64,000 nucleotides of DNA from Chaenocephalus aceratus. Taxonomy: Eukaryota; Chordata; Actinopteri; Perciformes; Channichthyidae. Below are positions 11,618-19,998 of this stretch, one piece after another. Position numbers and translations under genes: made by a program. How positions within the stretch are numbered: position 1 is the stretch's first letter; every line of letters starts with the position of its first letter. The DNA lies in assembly GCA_023974075.1 (NCBI GenBank), contig CM043800.1, forward strand, positions 43,684,008 through 43,748,007, read 5' to 3'. The notes below the pieces were generated by a model. The model did not search any database. It saw only the letters and a program-made list of their open reading frames with translations, and was not told the origin of the DNA.

Positions 11618-12564
11618 GTTAAACGATAACCTCCCCTTAATCAAACTCAGTCCAGCTTAATGATTCTGTTGAGGAAATATTTGATCAAAGAACCAAACGT
11701 GTTTTTTTGTGGTTTTTGTTTTACATATTTTCAACATATTTCTTGGACATATATGTTGTTTTTCATATTTCTGACAGACTAAAGTATTTTGTGTTTTTTT
11801 GTCTGCATTCAACGTACTATATTATGCTGTTTTTGTGCGAAGTTTGGACATGCTATGCTACAGTATGTCCTTTTTGCATATATTCCAAATACTATACTAT
11901 GTTGTTTTTTGCATATTTGCGAGATTCTACATTATTCGGTAAGCAAACGTAAAAAATGCCGGCCTTTCATCAATACATCAGTATCACTTTTGAAGGCCTT
12001 CTTAATATCCATATCTTATTAAGGTTCATTTGGTTTTATGTTGAATAAAGTAAAGTGTTATCTTTCATTGCTTTTATTGTTTTACTAGTAAAATATTAAT
12101 GTAGTCTGATGATCAATTAATAATGTGGCCTTTTTGGCAGTTTAACTAAAGGTGTGCGGCTGCTGCCGTGAGGAAATATCAGTCTGACATTACAATGGGC
12201 TTTAATGGAGGCATGTTGACAGTGTTTGTCACTTCATGCCCTCAAGAGGCATTTTGTTGAATTATTATTGCTTAAGTATTTGTCTTTTTTCAAGCTACGA
12301 GATGATCAGCAATGTAGGGTTTGAGAATTATGGCAGTTTAAAAAAAATATGAAGGCAAATTTCAAGATTTCTTACCCTCTAGCTGTGACATCACGAACTC
12401 TAGTTAATGTTAACTTCTGAAGAAGGCCTCTGTACTAAGGTGTGAACAATGTTTAATATCTCTAAAAGTAAGAATCAGATTTAAAAGTTGTTTTACACGA
12501 ATAATGTCAGAAAGATGTGTAACATTTTAAAGGGGAGTAGTTATACAAATGCCACATTCGTCTC
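11618..12564. repeat. Dispersed AT-rich repeat (left arm)
   Basis: Non-coding sequence is shared with 18730-19655 (the other arm), 39200-39560 and 51660-52660. Landmarks are a CATATATGTTGTTTTTC stretch, TTCGGTAAGCAAACG, and a block around AGCTGTGACATCACGA. The open frames in it are short and not conserved between copies. Its class is unknown to me. One end forms the flank of the TTAA transposon. Confidence 0.7.
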
Positions 12565-12599
12565 ATTAGTATGCATGGAATGTGACAGGTCACCCCGCC

Positions 12600-12856
12600 C
12601 CTTTTTGGCATTTTTGACCGGAAGTCCCGCCTTTTTGACCGGAAGTCCCGCCCTGCTTGACCGGAAGTCCCGCCCTGCTTGACCGGAAGTCCCGCCTCTT
12701 TCTGCCGGAAGTCCCGCCCCGTTCGACCGGAAGTCCCGACCGGAAGTCCCGCCCCGTTCGACCGGATGTCCCGCCCCGTTCGACCGGATGTCCCGCCCCG
12801 TTCGACCGGATGTCCCGCCCCCACTTCCGGCGGATGTCCCGCCCCGCTTCCGGTTT
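12600..12856. repeat. 21-bp tandem array of ETS-like motifs (left arm)
   Basis: About twelve units of roughly 21 bp have the form ACCGGAAGT + CCCGCC + 5-7 spacer bases. Seven keep CCGGAAGT, which is the ETS/GABPA core, and about four carry GGATGT instead. The CCCGCC part resembles Sp1/KLF or E2F sites. A 12-bp direct repeat ATTAGTATGCAT flanks the array (12565-12576 and 12925-12936). Open frames through it are compositional artefacts. The right-arm copy has fewer units. Confidence 0.85.
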
Positions 12857-12936
12857 ACAAAATAAAATTAAAATAAAATTAAAATTTAAAAAATGAGAAA
12901 AATAAAATGCCGTTGTTTCAATCAATTAGTATGCAT

Positions 12937-13299
12937 AGGATATATGTCCCGCCTCCTAACCACTTCCTGTGTGGTTAATCCTGTATACAGTATTGAATGT
13001 AAATAACATGAAATTAATCAAAGTAGGGCAGCATGTACAAAGTTACAACATATAAAACACAGACATGAAAGGCAGACAAATACAGCTGTAAAACACAAAT
13101 AAAATGGCACATTAGCCAGTCAATATCAAACCTTTATTTAACCAGATTGGTCCCATTGAGATCATAGATCTCTTTTTCAAGGGAGACCTGCAGAAATATG
13201 CAAAGTAAAACAAACTATTAAAATCATTCAAAAACTGGCAACATTTTAAAACGATTTCAGGATATACGAGCACTCACATCGACCAAAACTAAAAAAGTG
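12937..13299. other. Arm sequence with polyadenylation-type tail
   Basis: This is gene-free sequence. At 13132-13195 there is a block (read on the minus strand as GGTCTCCCTTGAAAAAGAG ... GGTTAAATAAAGG) that I recall as a common 3' tail in fish transcripts and repeats; its family is uncertain. It puts an AATAAA signal (13133-13138, minus) about 160 bp after the stop of the 255-codon ORF. Confidence 0.5.
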
Positions 13300-14067
13300 T
13301 TACACAGTGACTGACATATAATTGTCTTCAAAAGCTTTGTCTATGTCGTCACACGTTTTGGCGTATCCTTCAGTGTAATGACAACCGACACTAGAATAGA
13401 GATCCTCCAACAGTCTTTTAATACATATTCTGGCACTGTCGCCATTTTGGGCAATTCCACAGTATCGCGCTTTTTCTCTCATTATACTCAAGCAAAGCTC
13501 TGCCATTGCTTTTGGTATTTGTTCAACACATTCGCAGCAGTCGGTTAGCGGGAGATGATCTATAAGATTATTATGATCCGGTAATGGCTCTACAACACCA
13601 TCCTCTAGTTTAAATGTCTTCACTTTGTTTCTTTTTCTTTTCACCTTCCTTCTTTTTGTCTTTTTAGTTTTCCGTCCTATGGTCCCTTTTCTTTTCATTC
13701 GCATTCTGCGTTTGCTTTTAATTTTTCTTCTCCTTTTCATGTTGCTTTTTCTTTTTCTTCGTTTTTCTTTACTTTTTCTATTATTTTCTGCTAATTGTCG
13801 TTTGCGATCTTGGCGAGTGGTATGAGATATACTGTTTCTATAAAGGTTATCTATAATACCATCTTTTAAAGAAAGATATTCTTCATATGTCATGTTATCA
13901 TGGTCCTCTTTTGTCCTAAAGACCTTACATGGATATAATATAGAGGAGAGCTCTTCTTCGGGAACATCCTCCCCCCTACTTTGTAACATCCAGTCATTAA
14001 GCTCATATCCGTTATCCTGGTGATAATAAGGGCAGGCTACATCAGACTTGGTTTTTCTCAGATCCAT
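13300..14067 (-). CDS. Unknown 255-aa protein with Lys/Arg-rich core
   Basis: I do not recognise this protein. It is a single uninterrupted ORF with a good start context (GCCATGG). Residues 1-80 are mixed and rather acidic (DNGYELNDWMLQSRGEDVPE). Residues 85-150 are almost solid Lys/Arg (KRRKRKSNMKRRRKIKSKRR), as in a nucleic-acid-binding or nucleolar segment. Residues 155-255 are Cys-containing (CCEC at 177-180; Cys 192, 203, 215, 229, 239) and look like a small folded domain. A TATAAAA lies 27-33 bp before the ATG, and AATAAA lies 160 bp after the stop. The compact intronless layout recalls genes of large DNA viruses or virus-like elements, but that is only inference. The palindrome edge cuts it five codons from the end. 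Confidence 0.65.
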   Translation of the reverse strand: MDLRKTKSDVACPYYHQDNGYELNDWMLQSRGEDVPEEELSSILYPCKVFRTKEDHDNMTYEEYLSLKDGIIDNLYRNSISHTTRQDRKRQLAENNRKSKEKRRKRKSNMKRRRKIKSKRRMRMKRKGTIGRKTKKTKRRKVKRKRNKVKTFKLEDGVVEPLPDHNNLIDHLPLTDCCECVEQIPKAMAELCLSIMREKARYCGIAQNGDSARICIKRLLEDLYSSVGCHYTEGYAKTCDDIDKAFEDNYMSVTV

Positions 14068-14093
14068 GGCTAGTTTTTAACGGTCGTCCTTAG

Positions 14094-14100
14094 TTTTATA
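14094..14100 (-). promoter_or_regulatory. TATA box of the 255-codon ORF
   Basis: TATAAAA on the minus strand lies 27 bp before the ATG of the 255-codon ORF. That leaves almost no 5' untranslated region if transcription starts 25-30 bp downstream. Confidence 0.5.
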
Positions 14101-14156
14101 TGATTTGCTGAGTGGGTGGGACATATTGCGTTGAGTGGGAGGCTTCATCTGTAGAA

Positions 14157-14620
14157 AGTACTCTGTTTGAGGAGATTTCGTTAGGATTCTGACTCTTAAT
14201 GGCAGTTTGTCGTTTTGAGGGTATTTCAGTGAAACAAGGCTGTTTTGAACATTTGACAGATTTATGCTTAAATTCTCTGGTAAAGTTACTGAAAGATACA
14301 CTTTGTGTATAAAAAGCTGAAAAGTAGATAATGAAGTACTTTGTGTCAGTAGATTTCGTTAAGAATCTTTGACAGATTTATGCTTAATTCTCTCAAGAAG
14401 GTTACCGAAAGATACACTTTTGTATTTAAAAGCTGAAAAGTAGATAATGAAGTACTCTGTTTCAGTAGATTTGGTTAAGAATCGGCAGAGTTTTTCATTT
14501 TGAGGGTATTTCAGTGAAACAAGGCTGTTTTGAACATTTGACAGATTTATGCTTAAATTCTCTGAGAAAGTTACCGACAGATACACTTTTCTTTTAAAAA
14601 AAGCTGAAAAGTAGATAATG
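14157..14620. repeat. Three tandem promoter-like repeats in the spacer
   Basis: Three units of about 170 bp are present; the middle one (about 14335-14450) has lost roughly 60 bp. Shared blocks are AGTACTCTGTTT + AGATTT, GAGGGTATTTCAGTGAAAC, ACATTTGACAGATTTATGC, and AAAAGCTGAAAAGTAGATAA. Unit 1 has TATAAAA on the plus strand (14308-14314), while the others have degraded versions. On the minus strand the units give short open frames with repeated NLSINLSNVQNSLVSLKYP, probably not real proteins. A fourth copy of the TATA-containing block lies at 17832-17890. They sit between the two minus-strand ORFs, as duplicated promoters or enhancers would. Confidence 0.7.
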
Positions 14621-14782
14621 AAGTGTGCTTTGTGTGTACAGACACACAGAAAACACTGAAAAACACAACAAGAAGGACTGTAATACACATGTATCAGACA
14701 CGTTCCCCTTGCTATAATGATGACAACAGTTTTTAGATGTAAAAAACACTTTTTTTATTTTTTTCACACACAAAATCAATAG

Positions 14783-15247
14783 TTATACTGATTGTATCAT
14801 CCCCAGGACCATCTCCAGCTCAGAATTCCCCATATTACTGGATATATCCTGATGGAGTTTTTTCACTTCAGTCAAAATATTCACGTGTATGCTGTTTTCG
14901 ACGTAAAGATGCATTACATCTACAAACAGAGCATACAATGAGAGCACATGATACACTTTTGATGTTTGTTTCATTTCTGAGATAATGTTACAGAATGTTT
15001 CGGAAAATGAAGATTGCAGGACCACTTTAAATGTTTCGTTTACAATCGTTTCCCAATGACCCAGAATAGTACTGCCAGAACGAACGATATCCAAAATGTC
15101 TTCCAGTTTACAAACTTCGGCCATTCTTTTTACACGGGGGTCACCACTCGTTCTGTTTTCAATCGTCCCCATCATCACACTTATTAAACGGGTAATGACT
15201 ACATTCTGATCAATATATACAGAGTGTTTTGCATAGTAGTTTCCCAT
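14783..15247 (-). CDS. Unknown 154-aa protein, possibly Bcl-2-like
   Basis: This intact intronless ORF has a TATA-like TTTAAA about 20 bp before the ATG and AATAAA (14754-14759, minus) 24 bp after the stop. The protein looks all-helical. Residues 81-118 (FSETFCNIISEMK ... VYHVLSLYALFVDVMHLYVE) can be laid over the alpha4-alpha5 (BH1) region of Bcl-2-family proteins, with residues 48-70 as the BH3 helix. The canonical NWGR motif is absent, so this is a weak structural guess, not an identification. The start MGNYYA fits an N-myristoylation pattern. If the guess is right it would act against apoptosis at membranes, as virus-encoded Bcl-2 homologues do; otherwise its function is unknown. Confidence 0.55.
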   Translation of the reverse strand: MGNYYAKHSVYIDQNVVITRLISVMMGTIENRTSGDPRVKRMAEVCKLEDILDIVRSGSTILGHWETIVNETFKVVLQSSFSETFCNIISEMKQTSKVYHVLSLYALFVDVMHLYVENSIHVNILTEVKKLHQDISSNMGNSELEMVLGMIQSV

Positions 15248-15259
15248 TTTATTTTATTT

Positions 15260-17380
15260 GTCTTTAAATGGGCATGTTTGCCTTGTAGTTGACTTTCAAA
15301 TATTGAAGACCATGTTAAGAGAAAATGTAAGTGAAACCACATACAAAGCTGTACCGAATGATTCAGAATTTTTCCAAATATTATGCAAATGTTGCCAAAT
15401 ATTTTATGGAAGGAAGAGTCTATATGATAGGACTTTTTTCTTTTAATTGGTATAGCAAATTCGGTATTTCAGAGACAACATACAACATATAACCTTTCCA
15501 TATTTAGGTGTAATATATAAGGAAAAAAAAAAAAAAATCGAAAAAAAAAATTCATTTGAACTATTTCCTGCCATCATCAGTTAACTTGCATAATTTGGAA
15601 TTAAACCCTCTAAAATGTTGTCTGAATAACAAATATAATGCTGCTAATCAAACCTTTTTCTTCCTCTTTTCACTCACTCTGTCAGTCTAATATGCATATT
15701 ATCTCTTCTGCTATCATATTGCGAACACTATATGTGCAATACTTGTAGCTCTTGCCAATTTATCTGCTACCTTTGCTCTTCCAAAACCATTCAATTCATG
15801 GGGAACATCCACGTGGGAGCAACTTTGGGTCAAACTTTGTAATGTGATTAAATTGCGTTACAATATTTTAAGTGTGCCCCTCCTCCTCGGTTTAAAGAGT
15901 GTTTGGAATGATTGACAGTTGAAGTTTGTTTAGTGCGATAAACATATTTATTGCTGTGTATACAAAGGGCAATATATATTAAACTTTGGCGATTAGACTC
16001 CATCGTGCTGTGATAGATTTAGGGGGACGAGAATCCGACTAGGAAAGGTGAAAGTCTTCATGAAAGACCCTGCACTTCATGAAAGAACTTGCACTGAGCT
16101 TCATCGAGTGAAAGCAAACCCAAGATTAACATTTGTAATGAGCTGTACCCACTTGGCATTTTACCTAGCTATATTTGCAGTGTCCATTTTCTTAACTTCT
16201 TCTTAGTTGTGAGAGGGGTCATTTTTAAATGACTGTCGATACATTTTGTCCCAATTGAAAGGGCTGTTGTGAAGTTTTTGACCTCTTTGTGATGTTGAGT
16301 TGTCTATGTGTGGATCTCCTGCAGAAATACGATACGATAATACGATAATACTTTAATGGTCAGATCAAATTTGACTTGCATCACAGCAGCTCCATGTTTA
16401 ACATCAATATAGACAAATATCAAGACACAATCACTCTGAGGAGTTAAATGTGATGAGATGTAGATAACATCCATTGGGTGATATTTATTTGTGTATCCCA
16501 CATAAGCTTTATACATATATATATAATGTACATCATCATATACTGTACCAATCTTCTCTAAAGTATAGTAATGCTGTAGATACCCATGATGAAAACATGA
16601 GCGATTTTATATGTTAAATGGTTACATTTCAATTGTATTATGTCGATGTTGGAAAATGTAAAGTCTGTATTCGTAGAGTTTGTCTTATTTGCTTTAAAAT
16701 GACAAATTAACTTATTTTTTGTTATTACATGAATGTATTTTGTATTCTCTTTTGTTTGGTTGGAGCACAGGGTGATTATTCAAATTTTATTTTGAACTAC
16801 AATGTTGGTTAAACGATTACGATAATGAAGATTTCAGAAATAAAATGATTATTGTGCTGCATTCAACCTGTCACACATCATCATCACATTTACCTGCAGT
16901 TGTGTTTTCGTCCTAACAGGAGGGATTGTAAAACTGATGCCGCTGCTCTACTCACGAATCTCTCACAACAGAACTCAGATAAATCTCCTTTTCCTCTTAG
17001 TGTAGTAAATACACACTTTGAATTCAGTGCTTGCTATTTCATTTAAACATGAGTTCTTAGCAGCAGTTTGGTCCGCATGCTGGTTGGCTCCGTCTCAGCC
17101 GCCTGCTGCTCAGAATTTGGTTTGGGTCAGAGGGGCTGCTGGTTAGGACTCTGCTCTCTCTTGATCACATGCTCCAGTTTTGATTTGACAGGCCTAATAT
17201 CTCTGAATAATGCATTTGAAAGCATAGATTTATTTATACTTATCATTTTGTATCTGATAATCGTAATAAAAACAGGAACAACGTATCTATTGTTGTCAAA
17301 TGTTTTTAAAATTCATGTTTTTTTTGTGTTAGATAAAGAAATTCTAGAATGTTTTAGGGAAAAGTTAAGAATTAGACCCC
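15260..17380. other. Spacer interior, no gene recognised
   Basis: This 2.1 kb is mostly AT-rich DNA with long A and T runs near 15520-15550. Short open frames (for example 16304-16516 and 17068-17418) have no recognisable motif, no start context and no repeat partner. I see no transposon ends. Confidence 0.6.
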
Positions 17381-17383
17381 TGC

Positions 17384-17818
17384 ATATTTTGATGATTATC
17401 AGTAAACATTGTGAATAAAAAAAGTTTGGGCTAATTTTGATATTGCCCTATACCTGTTCTATAATATGCACTTAAAATACAAACATTTAAGCAAGCACTT
17501 TCCTAATTAACAAGAAAAACAAGGTGACACAATTGCCGATTGCTGAATAAAGAAAAATAAATGGATACGGGCAGGGAACACTAACACTATCGCACAGATA
17601 GTGTTCTAAATATATTTTGATGATTATCAGTAAACATTGTGAATAAAAAACGTTTGGGCTAATTTTGATATTGCCCTATACCTGTTCTATAATATGCACT
17701 TAAAATACAAACATTTAAGCAAGCACTTTCCTAATTAACAAGAAAAAAAAGGATAAATGGATAAGGGCAGGGAACACTAACACTATCGCACAGATAGTGT
17801 TCTAAATCTGCCTACCTT
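17384..17818. repeat. 228-bp direct repeat with perfect hairpins
   Basis: Two nearly identical copies have the same start point at 17391 and 17619. Each ends in the perfect 9-bp stem AACACTATC-GCACA-GATAGTGTT (17583-17605 and 17779-17801). The second copy lacks about 35 bp before the hairpin. It is non-coding. Confidence 0.9.
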
Positions 17819-17831
17819 CCCTGCACTTTTG

Positions 17832-17890
17832 TGTATAAAAGCTGAAAAAAGTAGATAATGAAGTACTTTGTTTTTAGTAGATGTCGTTAA
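17832..17890. repeat. Distant copy of the spacer promoter-like repeat
   Basis: TGTATAAAAGCTGAAAAA and the following 40 bases match 14307-14366 in the same orientation, 3.5 kb away. The 110 bases between it and the right arm (17891-18000) show nothing recognisable. Confidence 0.75.
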
Positions 17891-18485
17891 CCCCCTGAGG
17901 CAGTCCAAAAACTAAGAATCTGTCTCTTAACCCACCATCCCCCGAGAGCCATAACATATTCAACTCCCTACAGCAGCTCGGGTGTGAACTCCCGTACAGA
18001 ATGTCAGTCACTGTGTAACACTTTTTTAGTTTTGGTCGATGTGAGTGCTCGTATATCCTGAAATCGTTTTAAAATGTTGCCAGTTTTTGAATAATTTTAA
18101 TAGTTTGTTTTACTTTGCATATTTCTGCAGGTCTCCCTTGAAAAAGAGATCTATGATCTCAATGGGACCAATCTGGTTAAATAAAGGTTTGATATTGACT
18201 GGCTAATGTGCCATTTTATTTGTGTTTTACAGCTGTATTTGTCTGCCTTTCATGTCTGTGTTTTATATGTTGTAACTTTGTACATGCTGCCCTACTTTGC
18301 CCTATTAATTTCATGTTATTTGCAAGTATTTGTAAGTTACATTCAATACTGTATACAGGATTAACCACACAGGAAGTGGTTAGGAGGCGGGACATATATC
18401 CTATGCATACTAATTGATTGAAACAACGGCATTTTATTTTTCTCATTTTTTAAATTTTAATTTAATTTAATTTTTATTTTGTAAA

Positions 18486-18664
18486 CCGGAAGCGGGGCGG
18501 GACATCCGCCGGAAGTGGGGGCGGGACATCCGGTCGAACGGGTCGGGACTTCCGGTCGGGACTTCCGGTAGAAAGAGGCGGGACTTCCGGTCAAGCAGGG
18601 TGGGACTTCCGGTCAAAGGGGGCGGGACTTCCGGTCAAAAAAGGCGGGACTTCCGGTCGAAAAT
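18486..18664. repeat. 21-bp array of ETS-like motifs (right arm)
   Basis: This is the reverse-complement counterpart of 12600-12856 with fewer units: six with ACTTCCGG and about two with ACATCC. Loss has occurred mainly among the GGATGT-type units of the left copy, as expected for slippage or unequal exchange. Confidence 0.85.
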
Positions 18665-18729
18665 GCCAAAACGGGGCGGGGCGACCTGTCACATTCCATG
18701 CATACTAATGAGACGAATGTGGCATTTGT

Positions 18730-19655
18730 ATAACTACTCCCCTTTAAAATGTTACACATCTTTCTGACATTATTCGTGTAAAACAACTTTTAAATCTGAT
18801 TCTTACTTTTAGAGATATTAAACATTGTTCAGACCTTGGTAAAGAGGCCTTCTTCAGAAGTTAACATTAACTAGAGTTCGTGATGTCACAGCTAGAGGGT
18901 AAGAAATCTTGAAATTTGCCTTCATATTTTTTTTAAACTGCCATAATTCTCAAACCCTACATTGCTGATCATCTCGTAGCTTGAAAAAAGACAAATACTT
19001 AAGCAATAATAATTCAACAAAATGCCTCTTGAGGGCATGAAGTGACAAACACTGTCAACATGCCTCCATTAAAGCCCATTGTAATGTCAGACTGATATTT
19101 CCTCACGGCAGCAGCCGCACACCTTTAGTTAAACTGCCAAAAAGGCCACATTATTAATTGATCATCAGACTACATTAATATTTTACTAGTAAAACAATAA
19201 AAGCAATGAAAGATAACACTTTACTTTATTCAACATAAAACCAAATGAACCTTAATAAGATATGGATATTAAGAAGGCCTTTAAAAGTGATACTGATGTA
19301 TTGATGAAAGGCCGGCATTTTTTACGTTTGCTTACCGAATAATGTAGAATCTCGCAAATATGCAAAAAACAACATAGTATAGTATTTGGAATATATGCAA
19401 AAAGGACATACTGTAGCATAGCATGTCCAAACTTCGCACAAAAACAGCATAATATAGTACGTTGAATGCAGGCAAAAAAACACAAAATACTTTAGTCTGT
19501 CAGAAATATGAAAAACAACATATATGTCCAAGAAATATGTTGAAAATATGTAAAACAAAAACCACAAAAAAACACGTTTGGTTCTTTGATCAAATATTTC
19601 CTCAACAGAATCATTAAGCTGGACTGAGTTTGATTAAGGGGAGGTTATCGTTTAA
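18730..19655. repeat. Dispersed AT-rich repeat (right arm)
   Basis: This is the counterpart of 11618-12564 in inverted orientation. It has the same landmarks and a few substitutions, such as GACCTTGG against CACCTTAG near 18833, and it is non-coding. Confidence 0.7.
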
Positions 19656-19998
19656 CCTAAAGGGGACCTATCATGCAAAATGCACCTTTGTACGTCTTTT
19701 ATACATGAATATGTGTCCCCGGTGTTCCAGGGAACTCACCAAGTGTCAGAAAACACAACCCTCTCTATTTTCCTCCTTCGCCAAATCTCTAAAAAAGGGG
19801 CTGCAACGGATCTGAAAAAAACGGATCCAGATCTCAACACTTTTCTACGTCACAGAGAAGTCCTTGGCTTATCGGTCAACTCTCCACCTATCAGGGGAAT
19901 GAGCCACGGCCACGTGCATTGCCAAACCTCTCATTCGCATTTAGGCTATCAGCAGGCTAAACCAACCCACATCTGTGTTTTTGCCTGCTCTTGCCAGG

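Larger units (their letters stand above)
1..13317. repeat. Left arm of a giant imperfect palindrome
   Basis: This stretch reappears as its reverse complement at 18001-36303. Paired positions add up to about 31318 at the inner edge, 31274 near 11.3-12 kb, 31015 at the zinc-finger exon, 32034 at the BED exon and 36304 at the outer LINE end. Each step in the sum is explained by one insertion or deletion. Collinear parts differ by only about 1-3% by eye; no alignment was run. The arm is cut by the window start, so it may be longer. The inner edge is sharp: after base 13317 the two sides share nothing. Confidence 0.97.
13318..18000. other. Unique 4.7-kb palindrome spacer
   Basis: This single-copy stretch lies between the arms. 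Its left 2 kb holds two minus-strand intronless ORFs and a set of tandem promoter-like repeats. Its right 0.6 kb holds a 228-bp direct repeat with hairpins and a distant copy of the promoter-like repeat. Nothing in it resembles the transposons that fill the arms. The left edge lies five codons inside the 3' end of the 255-codon ORF, so the last codons and stop of that ORF belong to the arm and are present again at 18001. Confidence 0.9.

Noticed and set aside
12507..12925. Long Gly/Arg-rich open frames on the minus strand (and Pro/Arg/Ser on the plus strand) through the 21-bp array
   Set aside because: They arise because 21 is a multiple of three and the GC-rich repeat lacks stops. They are not kept in the right arm and have no domain.
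13625..13825. Leu/Phe-rich plus-strand ORF that looks like membrane segments
   Set aside because: It is the antisense of the Lys/Arg tract of the 255-codon ORF.
14077..14688. Proteins with repeated NLSINLSNVQNSLVSLKYP on the minus strand
   Set aside because: The repetition follows from the tandem DNA units, the frames are short and differ in their ends, and non-coding control repeats are the simpler reading.
17068..17418. 116-codon ORF in the spacer
   Set aside because: No recognisable domain, low complexity C-terminus, poor context, and it runs into the 228-bp repeat.
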